The notes under the pieces were generated by a model, which searched no databases, had not been told where the DNA came from, and was given only the letters and a program-made list of their open reading frames with translations. DNA of 64,000 bases from CAIZQW01 sp942493055 (GTDB lineage Bacteria; Verrucomicrobiota; Kiritimatiellia; RFP12; UBA1067). Shown here in pieces: positions 17,078-25,459 of the stretch; position 1 is the first letter of the stretch, and each line of letters opens with the position of its first letter. The position numbers were made by a program, and so were the translations under genes. Where the stretch lies: positions 1,860,001-1,924,000 of the forward strand of contig OW818680.1 in the NCBI GenBank assembly GCA_942493055.1, in the 5' to 3' direction.

Positions 17078-17542
17078 ATGGTTATACATCACGATCCGCT
17101 TTTATTGTTTAAGTCGCCGTGTCTATGGTCCGCTGTTTTGGGATGGGGCATTGCACAGCTCATTAAAATGTTATTGGGCTTTGCGCGGACACGTCAATTT
17201 GACTTTCGCTATTTCTTGAGTACGGGTGGCATGCCCAGTGCGCACTCCGCACTCGTCTGCGCACTCTCCACGTCCATTGGCATGACCGAGGGGTTTGATA
17301 CGCCCATCTCCATTCTGAGCTTCTTCTTTGCAGCCGTCACCATGTTTGACGCGGCCAGTGTGCGCCGGGCGGCTGGCCATCAGGCGATTGTACTGAACCA
17401 GATGATCCAGGAACTCTTCAAGGAGCGCCGCCTCAGCCAGATGCACCATCTCAAAGAACTGCTGGGCCATACGCGCAAGGAAGTTTTCGCCGGCATGCTG
17501 CTCGGCATTGCTATCGCGATTATTGTTGTTGAACACTGGTAA
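17078..17542 (+). CDS. DUF212 (divergent PAP2-like) membrane protein
   Basis: 154 residues from the ATG at 17078; longer in-frame starts (from 16934) would overlap the divergent fumarase gene and encode no family sequence. Membrane segments near residues 15-30, 60-80, 95-110 and the C-terminus. Motifs FLSTGGMPSAHSALVCAL and AASVRRAAGHQA match the DUF212/YuiD family, which shares the PSxH motif with acid phosphatases of the PAP2 type. Probably a lipid-phosphate-related membrane protein; activity unproven. Confidence 0.85.
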   Translation: MVIHHDPLLLFKSPCLWSAVLGWGIAQLIKMLLGFARTRQFDFRYFLSTGGMPSAHSALVCALSTSIGMTEGFDTPISILSFFFAAVTMFDAASVRRAAGHQAIVLNQMIQELFKERRLSQMHHLKELLGHTRKEVFAGMLLGIAIAIIVVEHW

Positions 17543-17571
17543 TTGATCAACCCGGAAAACATTGTTATATC

Positions 17572-18480
17572 ATGCTTTATCTTCAGCTTATTGTTAATCT
17601 TTTCTTATTGCTCTTCTGGGTACGGTTCTGGGTGAAACCTGCAAACGAATTTTACTTTAACCCATTCCTGTCGGGGACGACACGTTTTGTTGACAACATA
17701 TTGCAATTCCTGCGACCGGTACTCATGCTGCCTGATCAGGTAGCGGCACTGGTGCTTCTCTCGTTTTTTTGCGTGTTCAAAACCATCTTCTTCATGCGTT
17801 TTGGCGGTGGGGTATCCCTCTCCTTTGGCACGATCTTCTCGTTTACGCCAAATCCACAACAGGCGACATTAGGCTTTCAGATCCTCCACGGCGCATTGCA
17901 CTTCGCGCTCTTTATCGTACGTCTCTGGACGCTCTACTTCATAATCCGCCTGCTGGCGAGACCCACACGCCTCACGCGCGCGGCAGAGGCCTTGGCCTTT
18001 TTTGCAAGGCCGTTCTCCCTTCTCCCGTTCATCGTGCAGCCTGTTGTGCTGCTCGGCCTCCACTTCTGCCTGACCGCGCTCATCATCAGCATCGGCTTTG
18101 TCCCCAGCGTGCTGTCAACGCTTATCCCGGATGCGCAAGCGCCCGCGACAGATATCTTCCTCTCCGGACATCTTGTTGCTGTCGTCCTGAAAATCGGATG
18201 GCTCTCCCTGATGTCGTGCGCAGATGGACTGATGTGGATCAACAATGCCCTCTTGCTCTCCATCCTGGGAAGTTTCTTCGCGATGCTCTTCGGCCTGAAG
18301 ACCGTCATGTTGATTTGCGCGGAGAGCGTCGATGTCCTTCTGGGGCGGTTTTCCCGGCGTCAGACAGCCACCAGCGGCATTGACTTCACGCCCATGATCT
18401 TCTTCTTTATCGTGAACTTCGCCTATGGCATCATTCAGACAGGCCTCTACAAACTCATCACGTCCCCCTTTGTCAAATGA
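17572..18480 (+). CDS. YggT-family-like membrane protein
   Basis: 302 residues, strongly hydrophobic, with two repeated halves each of two or three membrane segments (about 1-25, 58-78, 105-130, then 160-185, 220-250, 280-300). The pattern FNPFLSGTTRFVDNILQFLRPV resembles the YggT repeat in which a short loop precedes the second helix. The next gene is a YggU-type DUF167 protein overlapping by four bases (ATGA), and yggT-yggU pairing is common, which supports the call. Function unknown; membrane or division-related roles have been proposed for the family. Confidence 0.65.
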   Translation: MLYLQLIVNLFLLLFWVRFWVKPANEFYFNPFLSGTTRFVDNILQFLRPVLMLPDQVAALVLLSFFCVFKTIFFMRFGGGVSLSFGTIFSFTPNPQQATLGFQILHGALHFALFIVRLWTLYFIIRLLARPTRLTRAAEALAFFARPFSLLPFIVQPVVLLGLHFCLTALIISIGFVPSVLSTLIPDAQAPATDIFLSGHLVAVVLKIGWLSLMSCADGLMWINNALLLSILGSFFAMLFGLKTVMLICAESVDVLLGRFSRRQTATSGIDFTPMIFFFIVNFAYGIIQTGLYKLITSPFVK

Positions 18481-18797
18481 GCTGGCTCGTCACAACTGCG
18501 GATAGCGTCATCCTGACGATCAAAGCGACTCCCCGCGCCAAGCGCACGGAGGTCTCGGGCTTTGATCCGGATTGGATCCGTCTGCGCATTCAAGCGCCGC
18601 CTGTGGATGGAAAAGCGAACGAGGCCATCATCGCCTTCTTCGCTGAAGCCTTCAAAATTCACCGTCGCGCCGTTGAAATCTGCACCGGCGACACCAGCCG
18701 CCTGAAGCGTATCAAGCTGCATGGCGTGAATGAAGCAGCAGCACGCTCTTGGGCGGCGGGTGCGGCGCTGGGGCTAACTGAAGCGCATAAAAGTTAA
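18477..18797 (+). CDS. DUF167 (YggU-like) protein
   Basis: 106 residues. Conserved DUF167 features: ILTIKATPRAKRTEV, WIRLRIQAPPVDGKANEAII and VEICTGDTSRLKRIKL. A small cytoplasmic alpha/beta protein. Starts within the stop of the preceding membrane protein (ATGA overlap), so translation is coupled. Confidence 0.88.
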   Translation: MSWLVTTADSVILTIKATPRAKRTEVSGFDPDWIRLRIQAPPVDGKANEAIIAFFAEAFKIHRRAVEICTGDTSRLKRIKLHGVNEAAARSWAAGAALGLTEAHKS

Positions 18798-18842
18798 CAC
18801 GGGACGCAAGTCTCCGATCAGCCTATTATACAGGAGCCTGTT

Positions 18843-19853
18843 ATGTTCACATTCGGAAGAGACGTTGCCGTTTCACTGGTTGATGACACTTTTATCTTTG
18901 CCACCCAGACACAGTCAACCCCTCTTGTGTTACCAGCCTACGTTGCCATCCAAACTGGGACAAAGAGGATCTTAGCCTGCGGTGAAGAAGCAAAGGCCAT
19001 GTTGGACAAAGAACCTGACAATATCTCTGTCATCCGAGTCCTGAAGGAAGGATGCCTTGCTGAGCAGGAGTGCGCGCAAGCACTGTTTGCCTTTGGCTTG
19101 AAATCCCTCCCCGAAAGACTGGGGCTGATTCGTCCGAGGGTCATCGTGGCCTGCCGGAATTATGAGCAAGGAAGAGCAGCGATTCAGCTGATGTCCGTGA
19201 AAGGCGGAGCGCGTGAGGTCTTTTTGATGGAAATGGGAATGGCCACAGCGATCGGCATGAAGCTGGATGTGCAAACACCAGAGATCAAGGCTGTGCTCAC
19301 GGTCTCCGAAGACTGGTTTGAGTTTTCCGTGATCTCGTTGGCGGGTGTCTTGTCAGGGAGTACCGGCGCCATTGGTAGCCAGACGTTTGTGGAGGATATC
19401 CAGAATCATCTCACGCTCGCTCATCAGTTTCGTCCCGAGATTGAGCCCCTTTCATCGCAACTGCACACGGGCGGTCTCACCCCGTCTGCCGTGGTCGAAT
19501 TGCCTGGATGGGAAACATGGGTGGGAAGAACGGAGGAAGGGCGCCTCACCTCAAAAAGTGTATCGCGTGACGAGCTGACCATCGGGCTGATGCCGTCACT
19601 CGTGCGACTGACCGAGAGACTCAAGACCGCCATTCGCAAGCTCCCTAATGAGAAGCAGTATCAGCTCAGCCGTACGGTCATTCACGCAACCGGAAGCGCG
19701 CTAAAGATACCTGGACTTGCACAAATGATTTCAAATCAACTGGGGTATCCCGTGACATCCTTCACTTCTGAGGTCCACCCCTCGCTTGAGGGAGCAAAGA
19801 CCGTGCTGAAGGAATTGAATTTTCTGCGGCGTTCGAGCCAGCCTTCGAAATAA
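18843..19853 (+). CDS. Degenerate MreB-like actin-family protein
   Basis: 336 residues aligning by eye with MreB: ACGEEAKAMLDKEPDNISVIRVLKEGCLA, RPRVIVACRN, GAREVFLMEMGMATAIGM and ISLAGVLSGSTGAIGSQTFVEDIQ. The nucleotide-binding motifs are eroded: the phosphate-1 DLGT motif is FGRDVAVSL here, and the phosphate-2 DIGGGTT motif is replaced by VSEDWFEF. It is therefore probably not a filament-forming ATPase but a paralogue with a binding or regulatory role in cell shape. An AGGAG site precedes the start. No mreC/mreD neighbours. Confidence 0.75.
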   Translation: MFTFGRDVAVSLVDDTFIFATQTQSTPLVLPAYVAIQTGTKRILACGEEAKAMLDKEPDNISVIRVLKEGCLAEQECAQALFAFGLKSLPERLGLIRPRVIVACRNYEQGRAAIQLMSVKGGAREVFLMEMGMATAIGMKLDVQTPEIKAVLTVSEDWFEFSVISLAGVLSGSTGAIGSQTFVEDIQNHLTLAHQFRPEIEPLSSQLHTGGLTPSAVVELPGWETWVGRTEEGRLTSKSVSRDELTIGLMPSLVRLTERLKTAIRKLPNEKQYQLSRTVIHATGSALKIPGLAQMISNQLGYPVTSFTSEVHPSLEGAKTVLKELNFLRRSSQPSK

Positions 19854-19935
19854 TTAGGCACGCCTCAAAGCAAGCATTACAGCTAGGGGACAGATTGGAA
19901 TGATGCTAAGATAAGCATCGGCTCGCCACAGCCTC

Positions 19936-20008
19936 GCCCTCCAGTGGAAATGGAGGGCACGGTTACACCCGTGCCGCGGTCGGTCCGGCGGCTGCCGGAC
20001 GACCCTCC
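19936..20008. repeat. Two-armed palindromic element with switchable stem
   Basis: GGAGGG (19952-19957) can pair with CCCTCC (20003-20008) around two hairpins, GCACGG-CCGTGC (19957-19974) and GTCCGGC-GGCT-GCCGGAC (19983-20000). The same GGAGGG can instead pair upstream in GCCCTCCA-TGGAGGGC (19936-19958). It lies between the convergent MreB-like and gltX genes. Confidence 0.75.
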
Positions 20009-20027
20009 AACAAACACGACAAAAGAC

Positions 20028-20100
20028 AATCCTGAAAATCCTGTTCATCCTGTCGATAAACAGACATTTACTGCCGACTGGTACTGCTTACTGCTACTTC
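20028..20100. repeat. Word-like repeats (ATCCTG and TACTGC)
   Basis: AATCCTG, AAAATCCTG and TTCATCCTG follow one another (20028-20055), then TACTGC-type words (20069-20100) up to the gltX stop. No hairpin or gene seen. Confidence 0.5.
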
Positions 20101-20105
20101 CACCA

Positions 20106-21419
20106 TTACAGCGTCTGGTCACGCAGACGCTGGGCGACGTTGCGCAGACGTTTGCAGGTGCGCTCACAGCCCAGCAGCACGAGCAACTCGAAGAGGCCGG
20201 GGCCTTCGGTGAGGCCTGTCGCGGCCATGCGCACGGGATGAACGATAGAGCCCATGCCTGTGCCTTTGGTTTCACCAATGGCGGCCACCTTGTCATGCGT
20301 GGATTGCACATCAAAAACCGGCAACGCGGCAAAGGCGTCAGCGACCTCTTCCAATAACGCAGGAACGCCCTCTGGCTTCAAGCGCTTTTCAACGCCCTTT
20401 GGATCAAAGGCATACTCTTCCGTGAAGAAATAGGTGCACGATCCAGGAATTTCCGAATAGAACTTTGTGCGGATCTGCATCTGGTCCATGATGCCATTCA
20501 GATCAACGCCCTCCGTTGACAAGCCAGCATTCGTGACACGCGACACAAATTCCTTGGCATAAATCTCACGCGGCGTATTGCGAATGTATTCGCCATTCAT
20601 CCAGACGAGCTTCTTCATGTCAAAGCGTGCAGCGCTCGACTTGCAGCGGTCCAGCGTAAAGAGCTGAATCATCTCCTCGCGCGTCAGCACTTCGCGGTCA
20701 TCACCCGGCGCCCAGCCGAGCAGCAGCAGGAAGTTGAAGAGCGCCTGCGGCAGATAGCCCTGCTCCTTGAATTCGCCGACAAAGGCGGCGCCGTCACGCT
20801 TGGAATAGGGCTTGCCCTGATTGTTGACGATCATGGGCAGATGCGCATACTGCGGAATCGGCGCGCCCATGGCCTTGAAGAGTTCGATGTGCTTAAAGGT
20901 GTTCTCCACATGATCATCACCCCGGATGACATGCGTGATCTGCATGTCCACATCATCGACGACATTGGCCAGATGGAAGACCGGCGTACCATCGGAACGG
21001 ACGATCACAAAGTCCTGGGTATCTTCAGCCTGCTTTTTCATCTGCCCCTTCACGAGATCCGTATACTCCACCTTGCCCTGCTTCGGCATGCGGAAGATGA
21101 CGCACTCGCCGCCGCCGCCCTTATTATCGCGATAGGCTAAGCCGCGCGCCACCAGATCCTCGGCAACAGCGACATGGCGTTCTGTCTGCTTGCTCTGATA
21201 GAGTTCCGGCTCATCATAATCAAGGCCCAGCCACTCCATGCACGCCAGCAAGGTATGGATCGCCTCTTGCGTGGAACGTTCACGGTCGGTATCCTCGACA
21301 CGCAGCAGGAACTTGCCCCCTGCATGGCGGGCGAAGAGCCAATTGAAAATAGCGGCGCGGATGTTTCCGATATGAACATTGCCGGTGGGACTCGGAGCGA
21401 AACGGACACGAACTGACAT
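20106..21419 (-). CDS. gltX: Glutamyl-tRNA synthetase
   Basis: 437 residues, slightly short for the family. Class I HIGH motif in RFAPSPTGNVHIGNIRAA, the glutamate-binding LLRVEDTDRERS, THVIRGDDHVENT, and the KMSKS equivalent KPYSKRDGAA near residue 240. The C-terminal anticodon-binding domain is present but ends early. It activates glutamate for tRNA-Glu in the cytoplasm. A GAGGAA ribosome site precedes the ATG. It is downstream of the SWIM-protein gene, separated by 158 bases holding a repeat. Confidence 0.94.
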   Translation of the reverse strand: MSVRVRFAPSPTGNVHIGNIRAAIFNWLFARHAGGKFLLRVEDTDRERSTQEAIHTLLACMEWLGLDYDEPELYQSKQTERHVAVAEDLVARGLAYRDNKGGGGECVIFRMPKQGKVEYTDLVKGQMKKQAEDTQDFVIVRSDGTPVFHLANVVDDVDMQITHVIRGDDHVENTFKHIELFKAMGAPIPQYAHLPMIVNNQGKPYSKRDGAAFVGEFKEQGYLPQALFNFLLLLGWAPGDDREVLTREEMIQLFTLDRCKSSAARFDMKKLVWMNGEYIRNTPREIYAKEFVSRVTNAGLSTEGVDLNGIMDQMQIRTKFYSEIPGSCTYFFTEEYAFDPKGVEKRLKPEGVPALLEEVADAFAALPVFDVQSTHDKVAAIGETKGTGMGSIVHPVRMAATGLTEGPGLFELLVLLGCERTCKRLRNVAQRLRDQTL

Positions 21420-21496
21420 GAGAGATTCCTCGTAGCGGTTAAAAGTTAAAGGTGACAGTATACGCTACTTGGGACGTTCAGACAAGCCGCGGATTC

Positions 21497-21566
21497 GACT
21501 TGGGACGTTGGACTTTGGACTTGGGAGAAAATATCCTGCACGTCCCAAGTCGCAAGTCCCATGTCC
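21497..21566. repeat. GGGACTT word palindrome, copy 1
   Basis: GACTTGGGACGTTGGACTTT on the left and TCCCAAGTCGCAAGTCCC on the right are imperfect inverted copies around AAAATATCCTGCACG. A relative with the same centre (AAAATACTGCATG) lies at 54531-54602. Confidence 0.7.
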
Positions 21567-21577
21567 TTAATCACTGC

Positions 21578-22534
21578 CTAGCCGCGTTCGATGCGCAAAT
21601 ATTGCTTGAGATGAAGGGATGCGCCTTTGATGATGATCTTCTCTTCAGGTCGGCGTAAGTCAAGCGGGTCGCCGCTCCAGACCGTCATCCCGCGGGAGGC
21701 GGCGCGGGCATAGAGATGTTCAAGCGTATCTGAAAAGCGTTCCTGTCCGCGCCAGAAGGGAAGCGGTCCCAGGCGTTGAATAAAGGGCGCTGCGATCACG
21801 GAACTCGGCATCGCGCCGAAGTCAGCGATTGGCGGACAAGGGGCTCCATAAAAGGCTTCCGCTGTGAGCGGCTTTGCTAGATCTTCCGTTTTTTGCGCAG
21901 CTTTTTTAGAGCGCTTGGGCAGCGGAACGGGGACTAAAGATTCCGCTGGAATGAGTTCCTTCGCGTCGATGAGATCATCCCGTGAGATGCCGCGCAGGGC
22001 CAGCAGCAGCAACGGAGTTTTGCTGATCGCCTCACCCAGCAAGCAGTAGACAGCCGCCAGATGCTTGCACGGATTTGCCCAGTCCGGACAGCTGCACGTG
22101 CTCTGGATGTCATTGGAGCGGCGAGGAAACAACGGGGCCTTCACCTGTTCAAAGGCTGTCTCCACTTCATGCGGCAGTTCACCGGCGATCAGCCGGGCGA
22201 TCAGCATCGGACGCGCCTTCAAGACAGTCAGAACCTTTTCTTTTTGCGCGCCATCGAGCGATGTAAAGCGTATGGCACAGCGATAGGGTTCTGCGAGCGC
22301 GCCTTGCACTTCTGCGCTCACACAGCCGGCTGTGACGCCGAGCTCCGACACTTGTCCGCTGATGGCATAATGGCGTCCGCGTCCCAGGCGAGGCCCCATG
22401 CGGAACCCTTCGAGCACGTCGGTCCAGCGCCGGCTCCACCACACACGGAAGGGCCCTGCGTGGTCGGTCTGCGCGCGAATGCCGCCCTTGATGCTCAGCG
22501 GCGTACGTAGCTTAAAGTTTTTCTTTTTTTTCAT
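21578..22534 (-). CDS. SWIM zinc-finger protein
   Basis: 318 residues from the ATG at 22534, which overlaps the stop of the upstream ABC gene (ATGA). Basic lysine-rich N-terminus (MKKKKNFKLRTPL), then a strand-rich region with YAISGQVSELGV, and the SWIM motif STCSCPDWANPCKHLAAV (C-x-C-x6-C-x-H) near residue 155. SWIM domains bind zinc and DNA or protein and usually sit beside SWI2/SNF2 helicases; none is present in this window. The C-terminal half (PAESLVPVPLPKRSKKAAQK) is basic and low in predicted structure. Confidence 0.82.
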   Translation of the reverse strand: MKKKKNFKLRTPLSIKGGIRAQTDHAGPFRVWWSRRWTDVLEGFRMGPRLGRGRHYAISGQVSELGVTAGCVSAEVQGALAEPYRCAIRFTSLDGAQKEKVLTVLKARPMLIARLIAGELPHEVETAFEQVKAPLFPRRSNDIQSTCSCPDWANPCKHLAAVYCLLGEAISKTPLLLLALRGISRDDLIDAKELIPAESLVPVPLPKRSKKAAQKTEDLAKPLTAEAFYGAPCPPIADFGAMPSSVIAAPFIQRLGPLPFWRGQERFSDTLEHLYARAASRGMTVWSGDPLDLRRPEEKIIIKGASLHLKQYLRIERG

Positions 22535-23526
22535 GGGCCCTTCATGACCGTATGGACAGTATGGACGGAGCGCGGAGGAGAATCGTAGCATTGCCATGTG
22601 TGGTCGCCGTCAATCTGGCAGGGAGGCTCCGTTGTCTTGCAGGCCTCCTGGACAGTTCCGCAACGGGGTCCGAAGGCACAGCCTGCTGGCAGGGCGTCCG
22701 GAGAGGGAACCGTGCCGGGAATGTCGCACAAATGCGCACCGCGTGGTGCGTCGAGCCGAGGAACTGCATCCAGCAAGCCGCGGGTGTAAGGATGGCGGGG
22801 ACGCGACAACACCTCCGCCACAGGACCGGACTCCACCACGCACCCGGCATACATCACGTTGACACGCTGCATGCGCCCGGCAACAAGGCCAAGATTATGG
22901 GTGATCAGCAAGACCGCCATCTGGAATTCACGCGCCAATTCATCAATCAGGTCAAGCACCTGCTGCTGCGTCGTGACATCGAGCGCGGTTGTCGGCTCAT
23001 CCGCGACCAGCAGCTTCGGTTGCGCAGCAAGCGCCATGGCCAGCATCACACGCTGCTGCTGACCGCCGCTCAGCTCGGAGGGATACGCGCGAAAAGCGCG
23101 AGCAGGGTCAGGGATTCTCACGCGCGCCAGAAGGCCTTTCACATACTCGGCTGACGCTGTTGTCCCAGGGGGCAGGGCCTCGATAATCTGAGCCCCCACG
23201 CGCATGACTGGATTCAAACTGGCAGAGGGATCCTGAAAGACATAAGCGATGCCGCGGCCGCGCGTCGCGACCTGCGCCTGATCGGACGTCCCTAAGAGTT
23301 CCTCGCCATTAAAAATGATACTGCCCGAGAGGCGGGCACGATCTGTGGGGGACAAGCGGACAAGCGATAAGGCAGTCAGACTTTTGCCGCAACCGCTCTC
23401 ACCCACAAGCGCGACACGTTCACCTGCGCCGACATCAAAGGTCACTTCTCGTACAGGCAACGTCAGCAGGCCTTCACGCATGAAGGCGACAGAGAGCTGA
23501 CGGACCTGTAAGAGGGGAGCGGGCAT
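22531..23526 (-). CDS. Oligopeptide/dipeptide-type ABC transporter ATPase (OppD/DppD-like)
   Basis: 331 residues. Walker A GESGCGKSLTAL (about 40-51), Q-loop YVFQDPSASLNP, ABC signature LSGGQQQRVM, Walker B LLVADEPTTALDV, switch His in LLITHNLG. The C-terminal oligopeptide domain is present (RHPYTRGLLDAVP and cysteines in CAFGPRC, TEPPCQ) and may hold an iron-sulfur or zinc site as in DppD/OppD. Inner-membrane-associated. No permease or binding protein is adjacent, so its partners are elsewhere. It follows fabZ by 11 bases. Confidence 0.9.
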   Translation of the reverse strand: MPAPLLQVRQLSVAFMREGLLTLPVREVTFDVGAGERVALVGESGCGKSLTALSLVRLSPTDRARLSGSIIFNGEELLGTSDQAQVATRGRGIAYVFQDPSASLNPVMRVGAQIIEALPPGTTASAEYVKGLLARVRIPDPARAFRAYPSELSGGQQQRVMLAMALAAQPKLLVADEPTTALDVTTQQQVLDLIDELAREFQMAVLLITHNLGLVAGRMQRVNVMYAGCVVESGPVAEVLSRPRHPYTRGLLDAVPRLDAPRGAHLCDIPGTVPSPDALPAGCAFGPRCGTVQEACKTTEPPCQIDGDHTWQCYDSPPRSVHTVHTVMKGP

Positions 23527-23537
23527 AAACGCCCCAC

Positions 23538-24014
23538 TTATTTACGGGTGCCAAGAATGCACGCGAAGTCCGCCTCAACAGCGACTTCACCATTCACAGT
23601 GGCGACACCATGCTGCTTGACCATGCGTGTGCCTTCCTGCGTGTTTTTCACCTCGATATGGACCAACTCATCCGGCCCGACCTGACGGCGGAACTTCGCA
23701 TTGTCCACATTCACCAGGAAGAAAAGGCCATCGATGGGGACGGTTCCATTGGCAATCAGCCCGGCTCCGCCGCACTGCGCCATCGTCTCGACGAGGATCA
23801 CGCCGGGGACCACAGGATGATTCGGGAAGTGCCCTGCAAAGAAGGCCGTATCAGCCGGAAAGATCGCCTCGCCGACAAAATCCGACTTACCCACCTTTGA
23901 TAATTTCTTCACAAAAAGAAATGGATGGCGATGCGGAAGCAGCTCCTCCATCGGACCTGGATAGGGTTGGTTTTCTGGCACCAGCGGCACTCGTTCTTTA
24001 ATGGTTTTACTCAT
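23538..24014 (-). CDS. fabZ: 3-hydroxyacyl-ACP dehydratase FabZ
   Basis: 158 residues. Hotdog-fold signature LLPHRHPFLFV, AGHFPNHPVVPGVILVE with the catalytic His and Glu. It removes water from 3-hydroxyacyl-ACP in the fatty acid elongation cycle in the cytoplasm. It lies 24 bases downstream of fabF and belongs to the primary fatty-acid set fabV-fabF-fabZ, distinct from the second set at 38.7-46.4 kb. Confidence 0.93.
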   Translation of the reverse strand: MSKTIKERVPLVPENQPYPGPMEELLPHRHPFLFVKKLSKVGKSDFVGEAIFPADTAFFAGHFPNHPVVPGVILVETMAQCGGAGLIANGTVPIDGLFFLVNVDNAKFRRQVGPDELVHIEVKNTQEGTRMVKQHGVATVNGEVAVEADFACILGTRK

Positions 24015-24038
24015 AGTATGTTACCCTTTGACTACTGA

Positions 24039-25283
24039 TTAAAGTGCCTTAAACACAACGACGCCATTGTGACCGCCAAAGCCGAGCGAGGTTGAAATCG
24101 CTGCGCGGATCGGCCCCTTCACGCCCTTATTCGGAACAACATCCAAATCGCAATTGGGATCCGGATTCTCGTAATTGATGGTCGGAGGATAGAAGCCATC
24201 GCGGATCGCCAAGGTGCAGATGATAGCCTCCAGCGCGCCTGCGGCGCCCAGCAAGTGGCCGGTCATGCTCTTGGTCGAAGACATCTTGAGCTTGCGGGCG
24301 TGGTCGCCGAAGGCAGCCTTGACCGCCTTGGTTTCCATAGGATCATTAAGCGGGGTCGAGGTGCCATGCGCATTCACATAATCAATGTCTTCTGGATTGA
24401 GTCCTGCGTCCTTGAGAGCGAGCTTGATAGCCCGGATTGCGCCTGAAGCCTCCGGTTCCGGAGCGGTCAGGTGATACGCATCGGACGAGGCTCCATAACC
24501 GGCGAATTCGACATACGCGCGTGCGCCGCGTGCCTTGGCATGTTCCTCAGACTCGATGACGAGCATGGCGGCACCTTCGCCCATGACGAAACCGTCGCGG
24601 TCTGCATCAAAGGGGCGGCAGGCCTTTCCGGGTTCGTCATTACGCTTGGTGCTCAGCGCCTTCATGGCTGCAAAGCTGCCCACGCAAAATTCAGCGATCA
24701 CCGCTTCTGTTCCGCCGACCAGCACGGCATCCGCGCGTCCGGAGCGAATCATGTCGAGTGCGACGCCCATGGCATCCGTGCCCGAGGCACAGGCCGTGAC
24801 AATCGTATGGGATGCGCCTTTGATATTCAGAACGATCGAGACATTGCCTGCTGCCTCGTTGGGGATCAGCTTGGGAATCGTCATCGGCGACAGACGGCTG
24901 GGGCCGCGCTGAAGCAATGTCACATAAGCCTCATGGTCGACCTCTTTACCGCCGATACCATTGCCCATCAATACGGCAACACGCTCTGGATCCATATTGC
25001 TTTCATTCAATCCTGAATCTGCCCACGCCTGCTTTGCCGCTGCAACAGCATATTGTGTGAAGAGTGCCATGCGCTTTGCATCTTTGAAATCCACATATTT
25101 GGTAATGTCGAAGTTTTTCACTTCCGCAGCGACTTTCGAGTCAACACGCGAGGCGTCAAACTTTGTGATCGGACCAATGCCTCCAACACCATTCTGGATG
25201 TTAGCCCACATTTCATCAACAGTATTACCGACCGGACTGATGACGCCTAACCCTGTAACTAAAACGCGTGTTTTGTTGCTCAT
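24039..25283 (-). CDS. fabF: 3-oxoacyl-ACP synthase II FabF
   Basis: 414 residues from the ATG at 25283 (MSNKTRVLVTGLGVISPVG), with AAGGAG upstream; a longer in-frame start at 25334 adds no family sequence. Catalytic triad visible: cysteine in VTACASGTDAMG, histidines in NAHGTSTPLND and STKSMTGHLLGAAG. It condenses malonyl-ACP with acyl-ACP. An inverted repeat overlapping a TTGACA lies about 80-100 bases upstream. Confidence 0.95.
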   Translation of the reverse strand: MSNKTRVLVTGLGVISPVGNTVDEMWANIQNGVGGIGPITKFDASRVDSKVAAEVKNFDITKYVDFKDAKRMALFTQYAVAAAKQAWADSGLNESNMDPERVAVLMGNGIGGKEVDHEAYVTLLQRGPSRLSPMTIPKLIPNEAAGNVSIVLNIKGASHTIVTACASGTDAMGVALDMIRSGRADAVLVGGTEAVIAEFCVGSFAAMKALSTKRNDEPGKACRPFDADRDGFVMGEGAAMLVIESEEHAKARGARAYVEFAGYGASSDAYHLTAPEPEASGAIRAIKLALKDAGLNPEDIDYVNAHGTSTPLNDPMETKAVKAAFGDHARKLKMSSTKSMTGHLLGAAGALEAIICTLAIRDGFYPPTINYENPDPNCDLDVVPNKGVKGPIRAAISTSLGFGGHNGVVVFKAL

Positions 25284-25362
25284 ACTCTTCTGTTTCTCCT
25301 TAATAGTGATTACGGCATCATGCTCGTATTGCACCCAATAAACCCCAAAGAACGATCTATAA

Positions 25363-25386
25363 TGACAAATATTGGAAATTTGTCAA
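25363..25386 (-). promoter_or_regulatory. Putative fabF promoter with overlapping operator
   Basis: TGACAAAT (25363-25370) and ATTTGTCA (25378-25385) form a perfect 8-bp inverted repeat with a 7-base spacer. On the minus strand its upstream arm contains TTGACA, and CATTAT lies 16 bases further on, so a repressor bound here would block the promoter. The sequence is not a known FapR, FabT or FadR box. Confidence 0.5.
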
Positions 25387-25459
25387 CCCTATTCAGATGC
25401 CTTAATAGATGTTTTTGATTTTTTGATTGTTTTTGATTTCTTTGGGAAGCTCCTCATGT

